This document shows positions 1 to 13,383 of a stretch of DNA of 64,000 bases, piece after piece. Source of the DNA: Cliona cf. orientalis (Eukaryota > Porifera > Demospongiae > Clionaida > Clionaidae); the NCBI GenBank assembly GCA_963930775.1, contig OZ005695.1, positions 6,572,001 through 6,636,000 of the forward strand, read 5' to 3'. The translations under genes were made by a program, and so were the position numbers. The notes under the pieces were generated by a model that saw only the letters and a list, made by a program, of their open reading frames with translations, was not told the origin of the DNA and made no database searches. Position 1 is the first letter of the stretch; each line of letters starts with the position of its first letter.

Positions 1-206
1 TAGGTGTATAACGCAACCATGATAATATTGTTGAAAATGGTGGGCACATAATAACTGCTGTTGGAAATGGCAGAGCTGTATAATATTATTATCTTTCAGC
101 TACACAATACTATCAATAAAATTAATGAATCATAATGCTGATAAATTGACTCTTGCTGTGACAATTTTCTGCAACAGAAAAAAAATACAACTAGTGTCAC
201 TCATGA

Positions 207-3200
207 TTAAACGGCTAATCTACAATTATTATTCACCTTGCACTGGAGGCATTTCTTTGCCCTTTTGGAGCACATGAGACAGATGATCTCGTGGCCGCAG
301 GGCAGTAGCCTCACCGTGGCAGGCTCATCACACAGTATACAAACCGGGCCATTAGAGCATGTAGGTGAACTATCAGATTCTATGCAATTCTTTTCAGTTT
401 GACCAGCACTAGCAGCTGCTATATGATTGGAAGCTATCAAGTCTCTTTCAGTGTGTACAGTTTTTGAAGAAGGGTCTGTAGATTTTTGATGAATTTGATC
501 ACACAGGGGCTGTTCGGGGAGTCCTCGTATTGTATCTGAAAGATTGAGTGGAGAGTCTAGGTGATGTGGTCCATGTTCTAGCTTAGATTTCACAGAGTTT
601 GAAACTGTTGTTTCAGATTTCTCATCTTCTACCTTTTTCAGACTACCATGAAATTTACTGTCCCTACATGTGGTCATTGTGGTATCATGGCAATATTCTA
701 TTGATTTTGTTTTCTCTCACCCTTTGTGTTCTCCCGCAAAGCCTGCCATTGTGACAGCCAATACTGGATCACATATCTCCAATGGAGATAGTCCAGCGTA
801 GTTGTTAGTGTACATGTCAACTCCAACATGTATCAAAAAGCAACAAAGAACAGCTTGAGGATTAGCAGCGTCAAGGATTTGCTGCACCTATATGCATTAA
901 CAATACCATGGTAACACATTTTGAGCGTCAGTCAGGCTATTGAAATAAGATGGACCCTGAGACAAATTAAAGAGTTATCACAAGACAGTCTATAGCTGTG
1001 TAATAAGAAAATTAATAGTGGCTTTCTGCTCATGTGCATGCAGGGTATACGTATGTGCTCTAGAGAGCGCTAGTTAGTTTCTGCTATGATGCTGACAGAT
1101 CCCTAAGAAGACTGCTTATCACAATATTTATTATTATGGCAAAACACTCAGTCTGGTAGCACCCAAGCAAAGCTATACTGTGTGTGGTGTGCACTCAAGG
1201 GTGATGCAAAAAATGTTTAACTTCCATAAAAAATACATGTGCAATATCACAACAGTTAGCTACTATAATACCTTCTTGATCTCTGGACATTCGTCAGTTG
1301 GTAGCTCATACTCGGTTGAGCTATTTCTGATCACCAGGTGGAGGGCATTGTCTCCATCCTCATCCACAGCACTGAGATCGGCTCCAAAACCAACCAACCG
1401 CTCCAGCACTTTCAGGCTACCACTTATAGCAGCAATTAGGAAAGGAGTGAGCAGACTACTGTTCCTAGCTTCCACATCACAACTGGACTACAAAAAGAAT
1501 ACAGCATTCTGTTTACTATAATATGCACTGTACATGTATAGCGGGTAATTTTCGAGGGATTCAATTTTCACGGGGAATTATCCTGGCCAGCATATTTTTT
1601 ATTGGATTCAGCAGGGATGTCCAGGATTACCAGATGTCCTGGTCCCCTAACCCTAATCCTAACCCTATCTCCATACCCACCCCCTAACCCCAGGATACCC
1701 TATGGCAATCCTGGATATGTGCCCCAGGGATGTCTAGCCAGGGACCAGGCATGTGGCCCACACTCAGTAAGAGAGGCAGGGCCAAGTGATGGGGATGAAA
1801 TAAAGTAACATTGAAGGCATATTATATACCTGCTTGAGTAGAAAATCAGCTACCTCAAGCTTATCACGTACAGCAGCAAAATGGAGCATGCTCAGGTTAA
1901 TCTCACCACCCTTTGTGTTGATTAGCTCAGGCTGGTGACGAAGAAACTCTTCAATCAACCTAAAAAGCAATGGTTCAGTATTAGCTAACTGTTTTTACAT
2001 GGTGATCCCAATCTTACACAGTGAATCCTAATTCAGCGGCAACATGCAGAGGAGTGCAGAGTTTGAAGTTGACAGCAGTCACATCAGCTCCGGCACGTAG
2101 CAGAGTGGTCACTGACGAAAGACTCTGCTCTGTCACCGCAATGTGCAAAGCAGTATCCCCACCAGGGTTCTAAAAGAGGTACGAGTCGCTGACAAGGTAG
2201 AAGAGGTTAATTACATTCATATAGACTTAGATAAACCACCTAAGTGCATTTTCCTCACTTCAACGAGCAGATTTAGTAAAATATTTCTAATTATAAACTA
2301 GGAATAAAGTGCCATCCTCAAATAATTATCAGATCCTTCCTAACCTTGCATCATATACACGTACATGTAGAAGGTTTGACATATACATGCACCATACTAA
2401 TAGAGGAGGGTCTATGAATCTCATTTTATCAACATACTGGTAAACATAGATCAATCTTTGGATGACTGGCCAAGAGCTCCACAATATCAGCACACTCCTT
2501 GTGTATTGCTGCTGCAATCGGGGACAGACCTGTTTCAGTTTGAAGGTTTGGATCAGCACCAGCTTCAAGAAGAACAGCAGCAGCTTCCTTCTCATTCCTG
2601 CATGAGTGTGTGCATTTGGGAGTGCATACATGTACATGTATGTACATGTTGTATGTACTGTATGTGAGTACATAATTATTTGCTTGTGTGTGCTTGCTCC
2701 TCGTTCTTGAAGACCCTGGTTATACATGTAGTTAGTACATCACACCCTTCACTGCAGACAGCTGCATGTTCGAATCATGAGTCTAGTTTAAGATATCCTT
2801 TGATCATCAATATACTTTCCGACTATCCGCGACACAGGTATAAAAGGTAATAGTTGCATGTACCTCGCCTCTCACCTTATGTAAAGGACCCTATATACTG
2901 TTCTAAAGCACCTAATGGAACCTTATTTCCCGTGTACCAGTGTTCTCCCCAAGCAAAATTCAAGGCACGACAGTAAGGCATACTTTGGGTGGAGGCTGTG
3001 GCCACATCAAAGCTTTTGGATTCTCTCTATTCAAATATCAAAGGAAATTCTGTACTGAAGGTTTGTTGGGTGACATGCCTTATGTATGCTAGGATCTTTT
3101 TTAAAGACATTTTATGCCTTATGTATGCTAGGATATTTTTTAAAGATATATTAATTTTTACAATTCGAAGAATTAGTCACCACCAGTGCATATGTTCATA

Positions 3201-6200
3201 CCTAACTGCACAGTGATGAAGTGGAGTCAGTCCATTTTCATCCTGCATATATGCATGCACATGTACATATAGCTCAATACTAGCTTCAATGGTCAATTAC
3301 CTGAGCATGAATGTCAGCCTGGTAGTCTAGGAGAAGCTTCACAGTGTTAGCGTTCCCAGCAGCGGCAGCGCAATGCAGGGCAGTCTTATTACTGTACCTA
3401 GCATTAATCTGTGAAAATATGTACAGTATGAGCTATACAGGGAACTGTGAAGATATGCAACTAGTATTAATTTTTTTACAAGCCATATATAGTGTACAGC
3501 ATGAGGGGAATGCTTTTGTAAGTTATCAGTATAATATACTGAGCACAAACATCACAGGGTGCTGGAGCACACTACCCCACCCCCCTCCTCAGATGGACAG
3601 CCTCCATGTTCATAGTTATCTAGCTAAGGAAAAACATTTAACATCATGGTTTGTCTCATTATTTAAACTTATTGAACAGAATAAAAAGATTTAATTAGTC
3701 CCAAAATTTCATCTAACAGCAACAAAAATGCAAGTCGACTATACACTGTCAAACATCTTAATTTGGAGAGCACTGTATGTTTACTCATAGAATAGTACTA
3801 CATCATGCATTGCTGGGAGTGTGCACTTACATCATTAGGGTATTCGTCAAGGTACTCTTTGATAACACTCTCATCTCCAAGAAGAGCAGCATGTGCTAAG
3901 ACATCAGAATCACATATTGTCTTCAGAAGCACCATTCTTCTTCTCAATTCCTCCACATCTTCTCCAAGGACTTGAGTCCGACCTATAAATGTACATACAT
4001 GCAAATACATGACATTAATTAACCCTCGGCGCATGCGCGAGGGGTACGGTAGTCGTTCTGTGTGTGTGTCTGTGTGTGTGTGAGTGTGTGTGTCTGTTAC
4101 TGCACTAGCTGCTACATACCTGCCTTATACGTTGAAAACAAGGTGCCATTAGGCTTTTCGTGGTAGTTTCAAGATCTGAATTGTGTGGATTTCGTTGAAA
4201 ACGCTTCGTTCAAAAGTTCTGGCGACATTTGCTGACCACCATGGCCTTCTTCGCTTCTTGACGAGCTCTCGATCGATGAAAGAGATAGCGATGGCTTCAT
4301 TTCAAGATTAGTAGTGTGTAACTCTAGCGATAGTTCTTGTAACTTACATGTGTGACTCATCACAGATCACAGTAAGCTATCAACTACGCTTCTTGGCTTT
4401 ACTTTGTATTGCTGATCTGGCATGCACGTGGTACTATTACCTAATTGCATGCAATCCGTATAACTGCATTCTTGTGGTTACTCTCTACAACTGTTAACTA
4501 GAGCTGTACACTGTATTGTTTGGCAAATTTGCAATATGCAGACTAGACTGGTTGCAAGGCTATACAGACTAGCTATTGCTCTTGCGCCGAGGGTTTTGCA
4601 CTATAGTGCTTCATATTGTTACAGTAGTTACAGTCGAGCCTCTGATAACGGACCCTCCGAGAAGCGGACAACCTCTCTACAGCGGACAAGTGCCGTGTTA
4701 CCGATTGAATTTAGCATAGTTATAGTACATTAGCAACCTCCGAGAAGCGGACACTTCTCGATTCCGGACAGCGGACAAGATCCAAGCTCCCGACGTGACT
4801 TTTCAATGCAAAACTGCCTCTAAATAGCGGATATCCGGAAACCACGCCCTTAAATTAACGATGCCACGCCTACCTTTGCCGCAATCTAGGCGGTCGCGAT
4901 ATTATGCCGCATGCGCGATAATATAATATTAGCCTTGAATCCAGATACATGTAACGATTTTGGAGTAGCCAGCACTTCAGAAACAAAATAAAATTCAGCC
5001 TGTGCTATGTTGATACTGAAAAGAGAACATGCCAACCACTTGATTATCATCTCTATGCTCTTATCATACATTTCAGTACATTTACTAACTTAATACAATC
5101 AAAATGGGTTGAAAAATCATGAACCTCCGAGATAGGGACAACCTCCGAGCAAAGGACAAGAGGCCCGTTCCCAAAGTGTCCTTTGTTCGGAGGCTTGACT
5201 GTATACACACTCCATACACACTTAGCTGTACATACCACTGCATACCTGATTGAGTTTCTTTTTTGGGTTCTTCTGAGTCCTTTGCTATTTTGGAGAGACA
5301 CTCTGAGTTAAACCACCACACATGACCTTTGACCAGCACACGGGCATCACCCATTGAGTCAACATGCTGAACAACTCCAGTTTGTCCCAACGACTATATA
5401 TAAGTGGAAAACAATGCCCATGTAAGAAGAGAGCATACCGTATAGCGGGAAACCTTCGAGGGAGAAAACTTTCACGAATTTCACGATATTTTGGCCATCC
5501 GCGAAAGTTTTCTCCACGAAATTCTAGGCATGCCACACCCATTATGCTACCAGTTTTAACATTTCGCGAAAGTTTTCTCTGCGAAATGCTCCTTTCCTAC
5601 CGATCTGCGAAAGTTTTCTCCCTCGAAAATTTCCTGCTATACGGTACATAATAGTTAGACACCGAGGACAAGGATCTACAGTTTTTAGCATCCCGATGAC
5701 CCCGAGCTGTGACACCTGAGTGTAGCGAGGGTATTACTAAGGGGACAGAGGAATGCTAATCCCAGTGGCCGAGGTGAGCTAAATTATTTAGAGTTTTACA
5801 ACTGTTGCTAGAGTAGAAGAGCTATTTGCCTTAGAGCTCTCACAATACCATGGATCCTATTGGCCAAAACTTACAAGTAACTAAGCTACTTAGTTACCTC
5901 CTATTGATCAATCAGATTACATGGAAAGTGGCAGTAAAATTCTATAAAATTAATATCAATAGATTTCTTATAGGATTTTCATTTGAATGGGAGGAATGTA
6001 TCAATTCTATGATAAATCACCGCCTGATATCTCTCCAATATGCCCGCACTATTCTCTATGTATACTTAAAAATTCTAGGAAGGGGAATCAACCTCAGGGG
6101 TGGTGCTCTCCACCCTCTGAATAAATCTCTGCTATACCGGCATTATGTATGCGCTGCATCACTAATTGTACCTACCACCTCCAGAAAAAAAAAGAGATTG

Positions 6201-9200
6201 TAATTTAATTAGAGCTAGTTAGTGCATTTTTGACTGCAAACTACTGGTAGTCTGTAAGCAAGCCTTTATGTTTGTGATTCCATTAATTTTTAGCAAGTTT
6301 TTGGCCCTCACCTCCTTCTAAATGAGTAATATTTCAAAGGTATTGTATAATGCATTCGTTAGGATAAAATGCACTAGACTATTGTTGGCCTAGACATAGA
6401 ATAATAGGGCAGTTATCAGTAATTAATCTATGCACAAAAAGTGAGCCTCTCACATCCAGCATGTCTTCACTCCATTCCCCATGCCCTCTCTGCAGCTTGG
6501 TGACCTCAGCTCTGTCATCCATGATCCTCACAACATCTCCAGGCTTGAAGGCTGGCTGTACTTCTACCTGCATGGAATCAACTAGCAATAACGATATTAT
6601 ATAAATTTCCTACATGTCAACCAAGTATATTACTTGTTATTTACTCCAATTTCAGCCCTTACCTTAACAACTGCCGCTGGATTGATGATATATGGATCGC
6701 CATGGTATGACACTAACAGGTCCCCTGTGTCCTTGATGCTGTGAACTACACCTCTTTTCCCCTTTAACTAGACAAATCATAAAATTTAATAATCATAACT
6801 TATAGCAGCAGCCAATGAAAATTATTTAGAAGTTCATGACAATCCAGTAGGCATTTGCATAATATGCAATTACTCATGTGAGCCTTATGGACTTGTAAAG
6901 CTTGCAACAATAAGATGATAATATTATACACTATCTAGGAGGTGTCTATCCATACACACTTCTCTATACGGCTATAGATTTCCATGATTGTGCCCCAGAG
7001 GGTTAGTATTGACTACAAATCCACATAGCAATAAGCGTTTGCAATGATAATATAGTGGGCAGATCTCATGTCGATTGGTCGGATACTTTTAGCACAGAGT
7101 GGACATCAAAAGAAAATGAACCTTACAGAATACAGCAAAGGACCAATATCATTTTAGATAGTATGCGTTGAACGGAAGAAGATTAACAGCTAGCAACAGC
7201 AATGGATGGCTATTTTTAGTCTGAGCAGTTGCTTGGTATGCACTTCAGCATCCTATGCCCAATGCTCGTTAGGGCCATATAGCCTGTGGTATAAGTCAAT
7301 CCTATCACTCAGTATTGGGGTCCTTGGCCCTCAGTGTATACATACACGTATAAGTCACATAGAGATCCCTACTCATGATGTTTATAACCCTTACAGATTT
7401 CATTTTGTCATTCCAGCCTCCATGGTCCTCCTGCAGTAGAATGAACACTTCCACATCCAGCTCCACCTGCACCACGTCACCAGATGAAAACTCTGTTGGT
7501 CCAGGAGGAATGTTTGGGCCACCTACATGTACATGTATAATGTTATGTCATAAACTATTATATTATTATGATACTGCTCCATATTACTGGCTACTACCTA
7601 GAATTGGAAGATGGTCGATGTAGTAGCTTCCACCTGTCTCTGGAACAACACATTTGATGTCTACCTACATGTGTACATTTATACAATGCAGCGAATCATC
7701 ACGATATCTTTCATGCAAACATTCATTATTGTTACCTTTCCTTCATGCCCAATACGACAGGTACTTATCAATCCAGTTGCTCTCCACTCCACTTCAGCAA
7801 GGCCTCTCTATAATCATCGACAAATTGTACACTCATAATACCGTGTTTCTTCAAAAAATCGGCCCTTCTAATTATTCGGCACCCTTTACCGAATGATTGA
7901 AAATAGTCTCTAATTTTCGGCAAAGGTCGTCATGCGTATAATATTATGCTATAAACGGGAATGGAATGCACACGCAGACAGAATGTTGAATATTAACTCT
8001 AAAAATTCGGCGAAGCTAAAGCAACATTATTATTTTCATGCTGAATTTTTAGAAGAAATACGGTACTTCTAAGTACAACCAAATGGGCTTTTATCACTCT
8101 TTCCCATTCGAATTCTGATTCAAGCCTACAGGTAGTATTAATACTATTTGGTCCAGGTATAGGGAGCTATGTGCTAAGTTCAGACATGAACAAACATAAT
8201 GATTGTTCTTCCTTTCCTCAATCAACATCTGGCTACGAACATTACATATTTACCACACTCATGACTACCACCATACCCTCCTTTAAGCTTTATATTATTT
8301 TAGGCAACTTACATAACTCTCATTCTCTATATCCGAGAGAACAATGATTTTCCCTATTTCACCCTCTCCACCTACATGTACACGGATGAGACAAACAAGA
8401 GATTGGCATTTAGAATGCATACTTTAATCTGTTTACCATCTTTATCCTCATGATTCCAGTCCACTCCTCTCATTACATCTGCTCCTGGAAATGCTCCCTT
8501 TATCTCTATCTCTGTAGAGTCCTTTCTTGCCTGCACTCGGCTAAGAAATAACACAATGTCATAATAAAATTACCATGGTATCCTGGGCAAGCGCCCACTC
8601 CCGGGTAAGTGCCTATGTACCTCATTTTGAGGGGTCAATGTAGCAGCTTCTATAAACGTATGAAAGTTATATTTTGGGGAAGGGCTGGAGTGGACTACCG
8701 TACACAGATTTATCTACTCAATGAAACTTTGTTGGGCAAGTACACTAGTTCAGTAGGAATTGTTATACATGTAACTTTCGAACTGTAGTCATTATTTTAA
8801 TATGCAAAATTAATACAAAACTTCAGTGATGATGACATACATGTAAGTGCATACCTTCTCTGCTGCAAATCGGCATATCGTAGAAAGGGATGATCACAGT
8901 TGTGCTTTCTATTCATATAGCAGCCAGTGCAAAGGTCATAGTCATGACACTGAGCACACTTCCATCGAATACCAGATACTGACCTCTGAGAACACTCATC
9001 ACAACTTACACCCTGGTGCTTTACCCCTGAAGAGAAAAAAAAATTTCTTATATAAGTGATATGGCTCAAACAGAAGAGTACAACTTCAACATAATTTATG
9101 AAATTTTCATTGTTAAAAAATTGTTTTGTGTGAAGTGATAAAAATTTTTTTATGCAAAAATAGTTTACTTGTACTAACTTATACATTATGGCGTGCACTT

Positions 9201-11251
9201 GAAGTTGATAAAAATATTGTTACACAAAAATTTCTAACGCAAATTTTTGTGAACGAAATTAATGTGAATTACGGTAATCATTCCTTTGCTTAGTAGTACA
9301 TGTAGCTGCTGCAATTACTCAATCAATCATTAGTGTTGGGGGCACATGTAACTAGAGCTCTCTTGAGAAAAAAATCCTCAGCACGTTGCATGGCATTAGC
9401 TACACATTTCAGTATTGCACACAGAAAAGGGAGTAAAGGGCTGGCTGGGGGCAAGGTTACTCTAACGTTAAGGGCGGGGATGAGGCTAATGTTGCACGTA
9501 TCCTCGTGAAAGAGGACCCACTACAGAATATCAGCCCACCCCCTACTTTGGGCTCAATTTCCTGCTAAGGTCTAATGATTACTCGAATATGCGCCCATGT
9601 ACATGGGCGCATATTCGAGTAAACATTAGACATCCTCATAAACCAACTAGTTGAAAAGCGTAGCTCAACTGGTTGGTTTATGAGGACTGAACTTCAATAA
9701 TCAAGGCAAGATCAATAAATAGCCTGCCAAACAGCCACAGAACTAAGTCTAGTTAATCTTATGCCACAAAAGAACGATCATAGCCATAATATGGCTGCCG
9801 TCAACTGCACACTATGAAGTATCTGCCCAATAGCCGACCACCCTCACTCTCTTGATTGGTAATCATGCTTGAACAAGGCTAATAGTAGCCGTGGCTACTA
9901 TTCGAATTATGAAGATCCTGTGGATATTTTACCTGGGTACTCTTTCGCCTGTAATTGCAACACTGATACCTCAAATATCGGCCCATCCCCCAGTCTAGGC
10001 CCAATATAAGGTGCACCGCCCATGGGCACTCTTTCGTGAAGGTACATTATATGGTACTTGCACAGCAGTGTTATTCAAGGTTCAACGGCTCACAGCAACA
10101 ACAACCCTGGTACTGACATCAACATTAGTCTCTTCAAACATCTTGAAGGACTATGATGCAAAACCTTGGTGCAAGACTGAAGTACATTAGGCAATGTTAC
10201 ATGTCCAATATTATCGCTACAAGTTGCTCACAGGGACCAAGTACTGCATGCATGCGATGACCAGCATCAATGATTTTTGCGATCATGCCTAAAGCGCATG
10301 TGCCAAGGCTTAATAATATTATACTGTATAATTATTATAGTGCACAATACACAGTGTTCTATTTATACATAAAGTCGTGCTGGGGAAAGTCAAGGAGCTT
10401 AGAATCAGCAAATGACGCCAAACTGGCAAACAAAGCATTTTTGGCAAAAATCCACACAAATCATGTGTTTGGAACACCATAAGGAACCTTTACGACTCCA
10501 CATTTTTGACTCACAAATGAGGTATGTAGTTAGCTTGGTAACAGATAGACAGACACACACAGAACGACTACATGTACCTTAACCCTCCGGCGCATGCGCT
10601 GAGAGTTAATTACATTCGCCAAATCCTTAGACTAATTGGTGACACCTACACTGAAGTACATACTGCATAATGGAAAACTGGGAGGGGGGGTTCACAATGG
10701 GCTGGGTGTAGAACTGATGAGGAACAAATCCAATCCCTCTCTCAAGGTATACAATAAAATTAATAATAACAATATTCCATGACTCTGCTACAGTAATTCT
10801 GGACACAAAATAGGGCTAAATTCTGGGACTATCCCCACATAGACAATTAAGTAAGACTAGGTTTCGCTGTCCATTGATGGTCTTGATTGATCATGGCTTT
10901 GGCAGGGACAGTTGGCAAGTTGGAGGAACGAACATTAATGTAGAATCACTAGGCATAGAATTTATAAGCAACAGATTTAGCTTACTTAGAGAGTGATACA
11001 TTATTCTGGCATGCCCATATACCTGCAGGTCCACTGTCCATCACCCGGAGATCGTACTTCCCTTCTAGTCCACATCTGTACCTTGACCTCTCGCCACAGT
11101 CCCACTGAACGACGACTGCTCTACCTCCATCACTGACTGGTGGCTCTCCTACCTCCACCACTGTCCCAACATGACCCTCTCCTCCATCCTGATCACCCCA
11201 CTCCCAGTCAGGACCACGAACAACACGAAGACCAAGCTGAGCGTCCATCAT
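207..11251 (-). CDS. mib-like: Mind bomb-like E3 ubiquitin ligase, paralogue 1 (19 exons, 926 aa)
   Basis: Predicted RING E3 ligase of the Mind bomb family, which ubiquitinates Notch ligands for endocytosis. Exons placed from GT-AG sites with matching phases: 11251-11023 (MIB/HERC2, motif [12 protein letters not shown]), 9026-8855 (ZZ finger, CxxC pairs plus HxxxxxH-like end), 8540-8437 and 8371-8313 (second MIB/HERC2, [11 protein letters not shown]), 7807-7736, 7664-7598, 7522-7395, 6767-6663, 6567-6454, 5393-5246 (SH3-like Mind bomb repeats), 3982-3831, 3408-3301, 3242-3202, 2597-2438, 2169-2018, 1959-1830, 1487-1272, 887-721 (ankyrin repeats), 663-207 (Ser/Thr-rich linker, then RING: CILC, CGH, CLMC, CLQC). 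The sum is 2781 nt including stop TAA at 207. Two adjacent ATGs (11251, 11248) can start it. Only one RING is seen, whereas MIB1 has three and MIB2 two. A weak GTGAAT donor just after CLQCK could hide a further exon left of the window. Family and exon chain are secure; orthology to MIB1 or MIB2 is not. Confidence 0.9.
4043..4096. repeat. GC-rich hairpin followed by a TG microsatellite
   Basis: A GC-rich fold-back (CCCTCGGCGCATGCGCGAGG, beginning about 4023) is followed by a TG-rich run. Very similar hairpins occur near 10574 and, in variant form, near 44220. This looks like the end of a non-autonomous element lying in an intron of Mind bomb paralogue 1. Confidence 0.5.
4631..5201. mobile_element. 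MITE with pogo/mariner-like TIRs
   Basis: Starts CAGTCGAGCCTC and ends GAGGCTTGACTG (11 of 12 positions pair), flanked by TA on both sides as expected for Tc1/mariner/pogo target duplication. The interior carries several copies of a CCTCCGAGAAGCGGACA-like motif. No transposase. It lies in the 3983-5245 intron of Mind bomb paralogue 1. Confidence 0.75.
5436..5646. mobile_element. Foldback MITE, TACCGTATAGC family
   Basis: Left arm begins TACCGTATAGCGGGAAA and continues with TTCGAGGGAGAAAACTTTC; the right arm is its inverse, ending in GCTATACGGTA. Arms are about 38 bp, the whole about 211 bp. Related copies lie at 37976-38372 and 57902-58122. Confidence 0.75.
7839..8065. mobile_element. MITE with TACCGTRTTTCTTC termini
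   Basis: Left end TACCGTGTTTCTTC followed by an AATCGGC-like stretch; the right end is its inverse, finishing GAAGAAATACGGTA. About 227 bp, non-coding, inside the 7808-8312 intron of Mind bomb paralogue 1. Confidence 0.7.
9571..9630. repeat. Near-perfect 60-bp palindrome
   Basis: Two 30-nt arms meet at 9600/9601 with no spacer and one mismatch (core GCGCCCATGTACATGGGCGC). It sits inside repeat R1 copy 1. Could extrude as a cruciform; may be a fused pair of transposon ends. Confidence 0.8.
9634..9685. repeat. Second hairpin, 21-bp arms, 10-nt loop
   Basis: The arm starting CCTCATAAACCAAC pairs with the inverse ending GTTGGTTTATGAGG, one mismatch. It follows the 9571-9630 palindrome by 3 bp, making a double foldback. 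Confidence 0.75.
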
Positions 11252-13383
11252 GGACCTCGAACAATATTAAAAGGGGGATACCCGGGTAGTCCCCCCACCC
11301 ACGTAAGGGGTGTGGCTCACATTCTGTGTCCATCTGCATGCATATCATGCATGCATACTCGCAACAATTCATGGCAATTAATGGTTGATATTGCGTTAAT
11401 TTTGGTGACACACATCTGCATGCCTATTAAATTTAAATAATAGCGATTCCGGACGCCTAATTTTTCGGCTCGATGGTGCAAACTGGTGGCAATAGCAATT
11501 TATATGATTAAGGTGTCGATAGCTTCCACTTGGTGAGGCCTATTCAGCGATATGTGTTTTTGTTGAAATTAAAGGTTGAAGTGTGCCCGATTTACGCGCC
11601 GATTATTGTTTTCCATACATTTTTCCATAGAGCTATATAAAAATTAAATCTGCAAGGCGTGTACTCATGCAACCGATTTGCTTGTTTCGAGGCTTAAATG
11701 AAAGATAATTTAATTTCCTAATCTATAAAAATTATATCTTGTGATTTTGTTTTTTGTTGTCAATCCCCTCCGTTGCTGAGTTATAATTGCTTTTATGCGC
11801 CTAGGTCGATTGTCCAGAATCGCTACTAATAACCTTAGTTTATTTAAGGTTTGCAATTGAGCTCTTGAAAGTGCTTTTGCTAGCTGGCTCTGACAGTAAA
11901 AAAAAGTGGCATTTCCTTATTACAGTACAGGGAAGAATTTAATTCTTCCCTGTACTGTACTACGTACCCTGTGCATTAAATTTATCTGACACATAGAATT
12001 TCCAATAGCTTCCCTAAAGGTGCAAATAAGGAATTAATGCCTCCTTTTTACAGTTTATTGTCTAGAGAGCTAGTTTTATGTTACACTGTGATGTGGCAGC
12101 ATGACACTGTACATGCATGCATTTCTGTGGTTGCGACACCATGATGAAAAGGACATCAAATTTTAATGTGCAGGGTGCCAATAAGGATACCATGAATGCA
12201 AGTATTGGATAACTAACAGCAGGAAAATAATATTATTATAGTATAAAGATTAAAATTAATTTTAGTGATGCTCCACCATAACATTAATGTCACAGCTTCA
12301 ATTTTTCCTTAATACCAACCTGGATAGAAAACAAGAAAAATAACTCTAAAAGTAGAATCACACAAGCCTTAGGGTGAGGCAAAAATTTATAATCTTTGAA
12401 CTTAGATCAGAATAAAATTACTGCTTGCATGCTATCAGCCTGTAAGGCAAGGCAACTGAATCTACAGTTTATCTGTAGGCAGTGACGATAAACTTGTGAT
12501 CAGGAGGATTGGGAATTTAGTATGATGATCGCAAGCTCCAACATAATAGTGTCCTGGACATCTTAGTGTTCATGGATGCTGAATTGTAACAATCAAATTC
12601 GGCCCACATGTGTGCAAAATTAATAATTGTGGGATATACTTTTTGCATGAAGCCATATAACACCAATTTGAAAGGCAGCTATCCAAAATTAATAATAATT
12701 ATGCTTATTGCCATAGTAGAACGATGATATCAGGAAATAATAATATTATGAGTTCATTACCACGTATTGTTACGAGTGCAAAGCACGGGTAACAATGCAA
12801 AAGGCAATGAACGAGTTGCATTTTCCGAGATATTGTTTTTCTATTATGGCAATAAGGAATTTATTGTACAATGTCATGTAATACTCGAGAAGCCTATATT
12901 CTGTACTGGAGCTTCAGTATAACAGCTTGAGCGGTAAAGCTGTGAAGGGACTGCTTAGTTTGGTGATGGCAGCTGAATTCAACGTGTACATAATAATAAT
13001 AATTATGGCGATCATATTATGACGAACACAACTGATACAGATTTTGCATATGACGAACATGACTAATACGGGAAATCATGTTGCCACCCACGCATTTCCC
13101 ATATGTTTGTATTATGGGTCAAAGTTCAATATACGATAACATGCAGTACTGGCATAGATCTTGCTGAATATGGCACAGGTCAAATTTTGCAAAGCACACT
13201 CATAGCAAATCAAGCTACCTAGCGAGGCCTAGCCTACAAGTAGCTATACCTCACCAGCTGTCTATTCATAGAATGGCAGTAACCTGGTCTTGGAGACAAT
13301 GTACATGTAGATGGGCTTCTCTCATGCCACACAATTGATATTGGCACGTAGCTCCACAAAGCCTTCATCTTTACATCACTAGA
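11252..13383. other. Spacer between the two Mind bomb paralogues
   Basis: AT-rich spacer upstream of paralogue 1 and downstream of the last placed exon of paralogue 2. It should contain the promoter of paralogue 1 and possibly a short last exon of paralogue 2, but I could place neither. It holds a perfect 18-bp inverted repeat at 11922-11958. No ORF worth calling. Confidence 0.5.
11922..11958. repeat. Perfect 18-bp inverted repeat with 1-nt centre
   Basis: The arm ACAGTACAGGGAAGAATT is followed by one T and the exact inverse arm. Non-coding. Confidence 0.85.

Larger units (their letters stand above)
9345..10615. repeat. Dispersed repeat R1, copy 1 (about 1.25 kb)
   Basis: Shares a series of blocks in the same order with 25755-26940: the start (AGAGCTCTC), AAGGGCTGGC-like text, CTTGCACAGCAGTGTTA, CAAGACTGAA with TGTCCAATATTAT, and GGTAACAGA near the end. 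It fills most of the first intron of paralogue 1. No coding capacity seen. Probably a non-autonomous transposon. Confidence 0.6.

Noticed and set aside
2329..2727. 132-aa minus frame
   Set aside because: Out-of-frame shadow of the ankyrin exon 2597-2438 plus intron sequence.
4169..4363. 64-aa minus frame starting [16 protein letters not shown]
   Set aside because: Looks mildly protein-like, but the flanking exons (5246 and 3982) join in phase without it, and it has no convincing acceptor and donor. It could be an alternative first exon, but I cannot support that.
5850..6203. 117-aa plus frame
   Set aside because: Intronic, AT-rich composition, no domain, no homologous frame elsewhere in the window.
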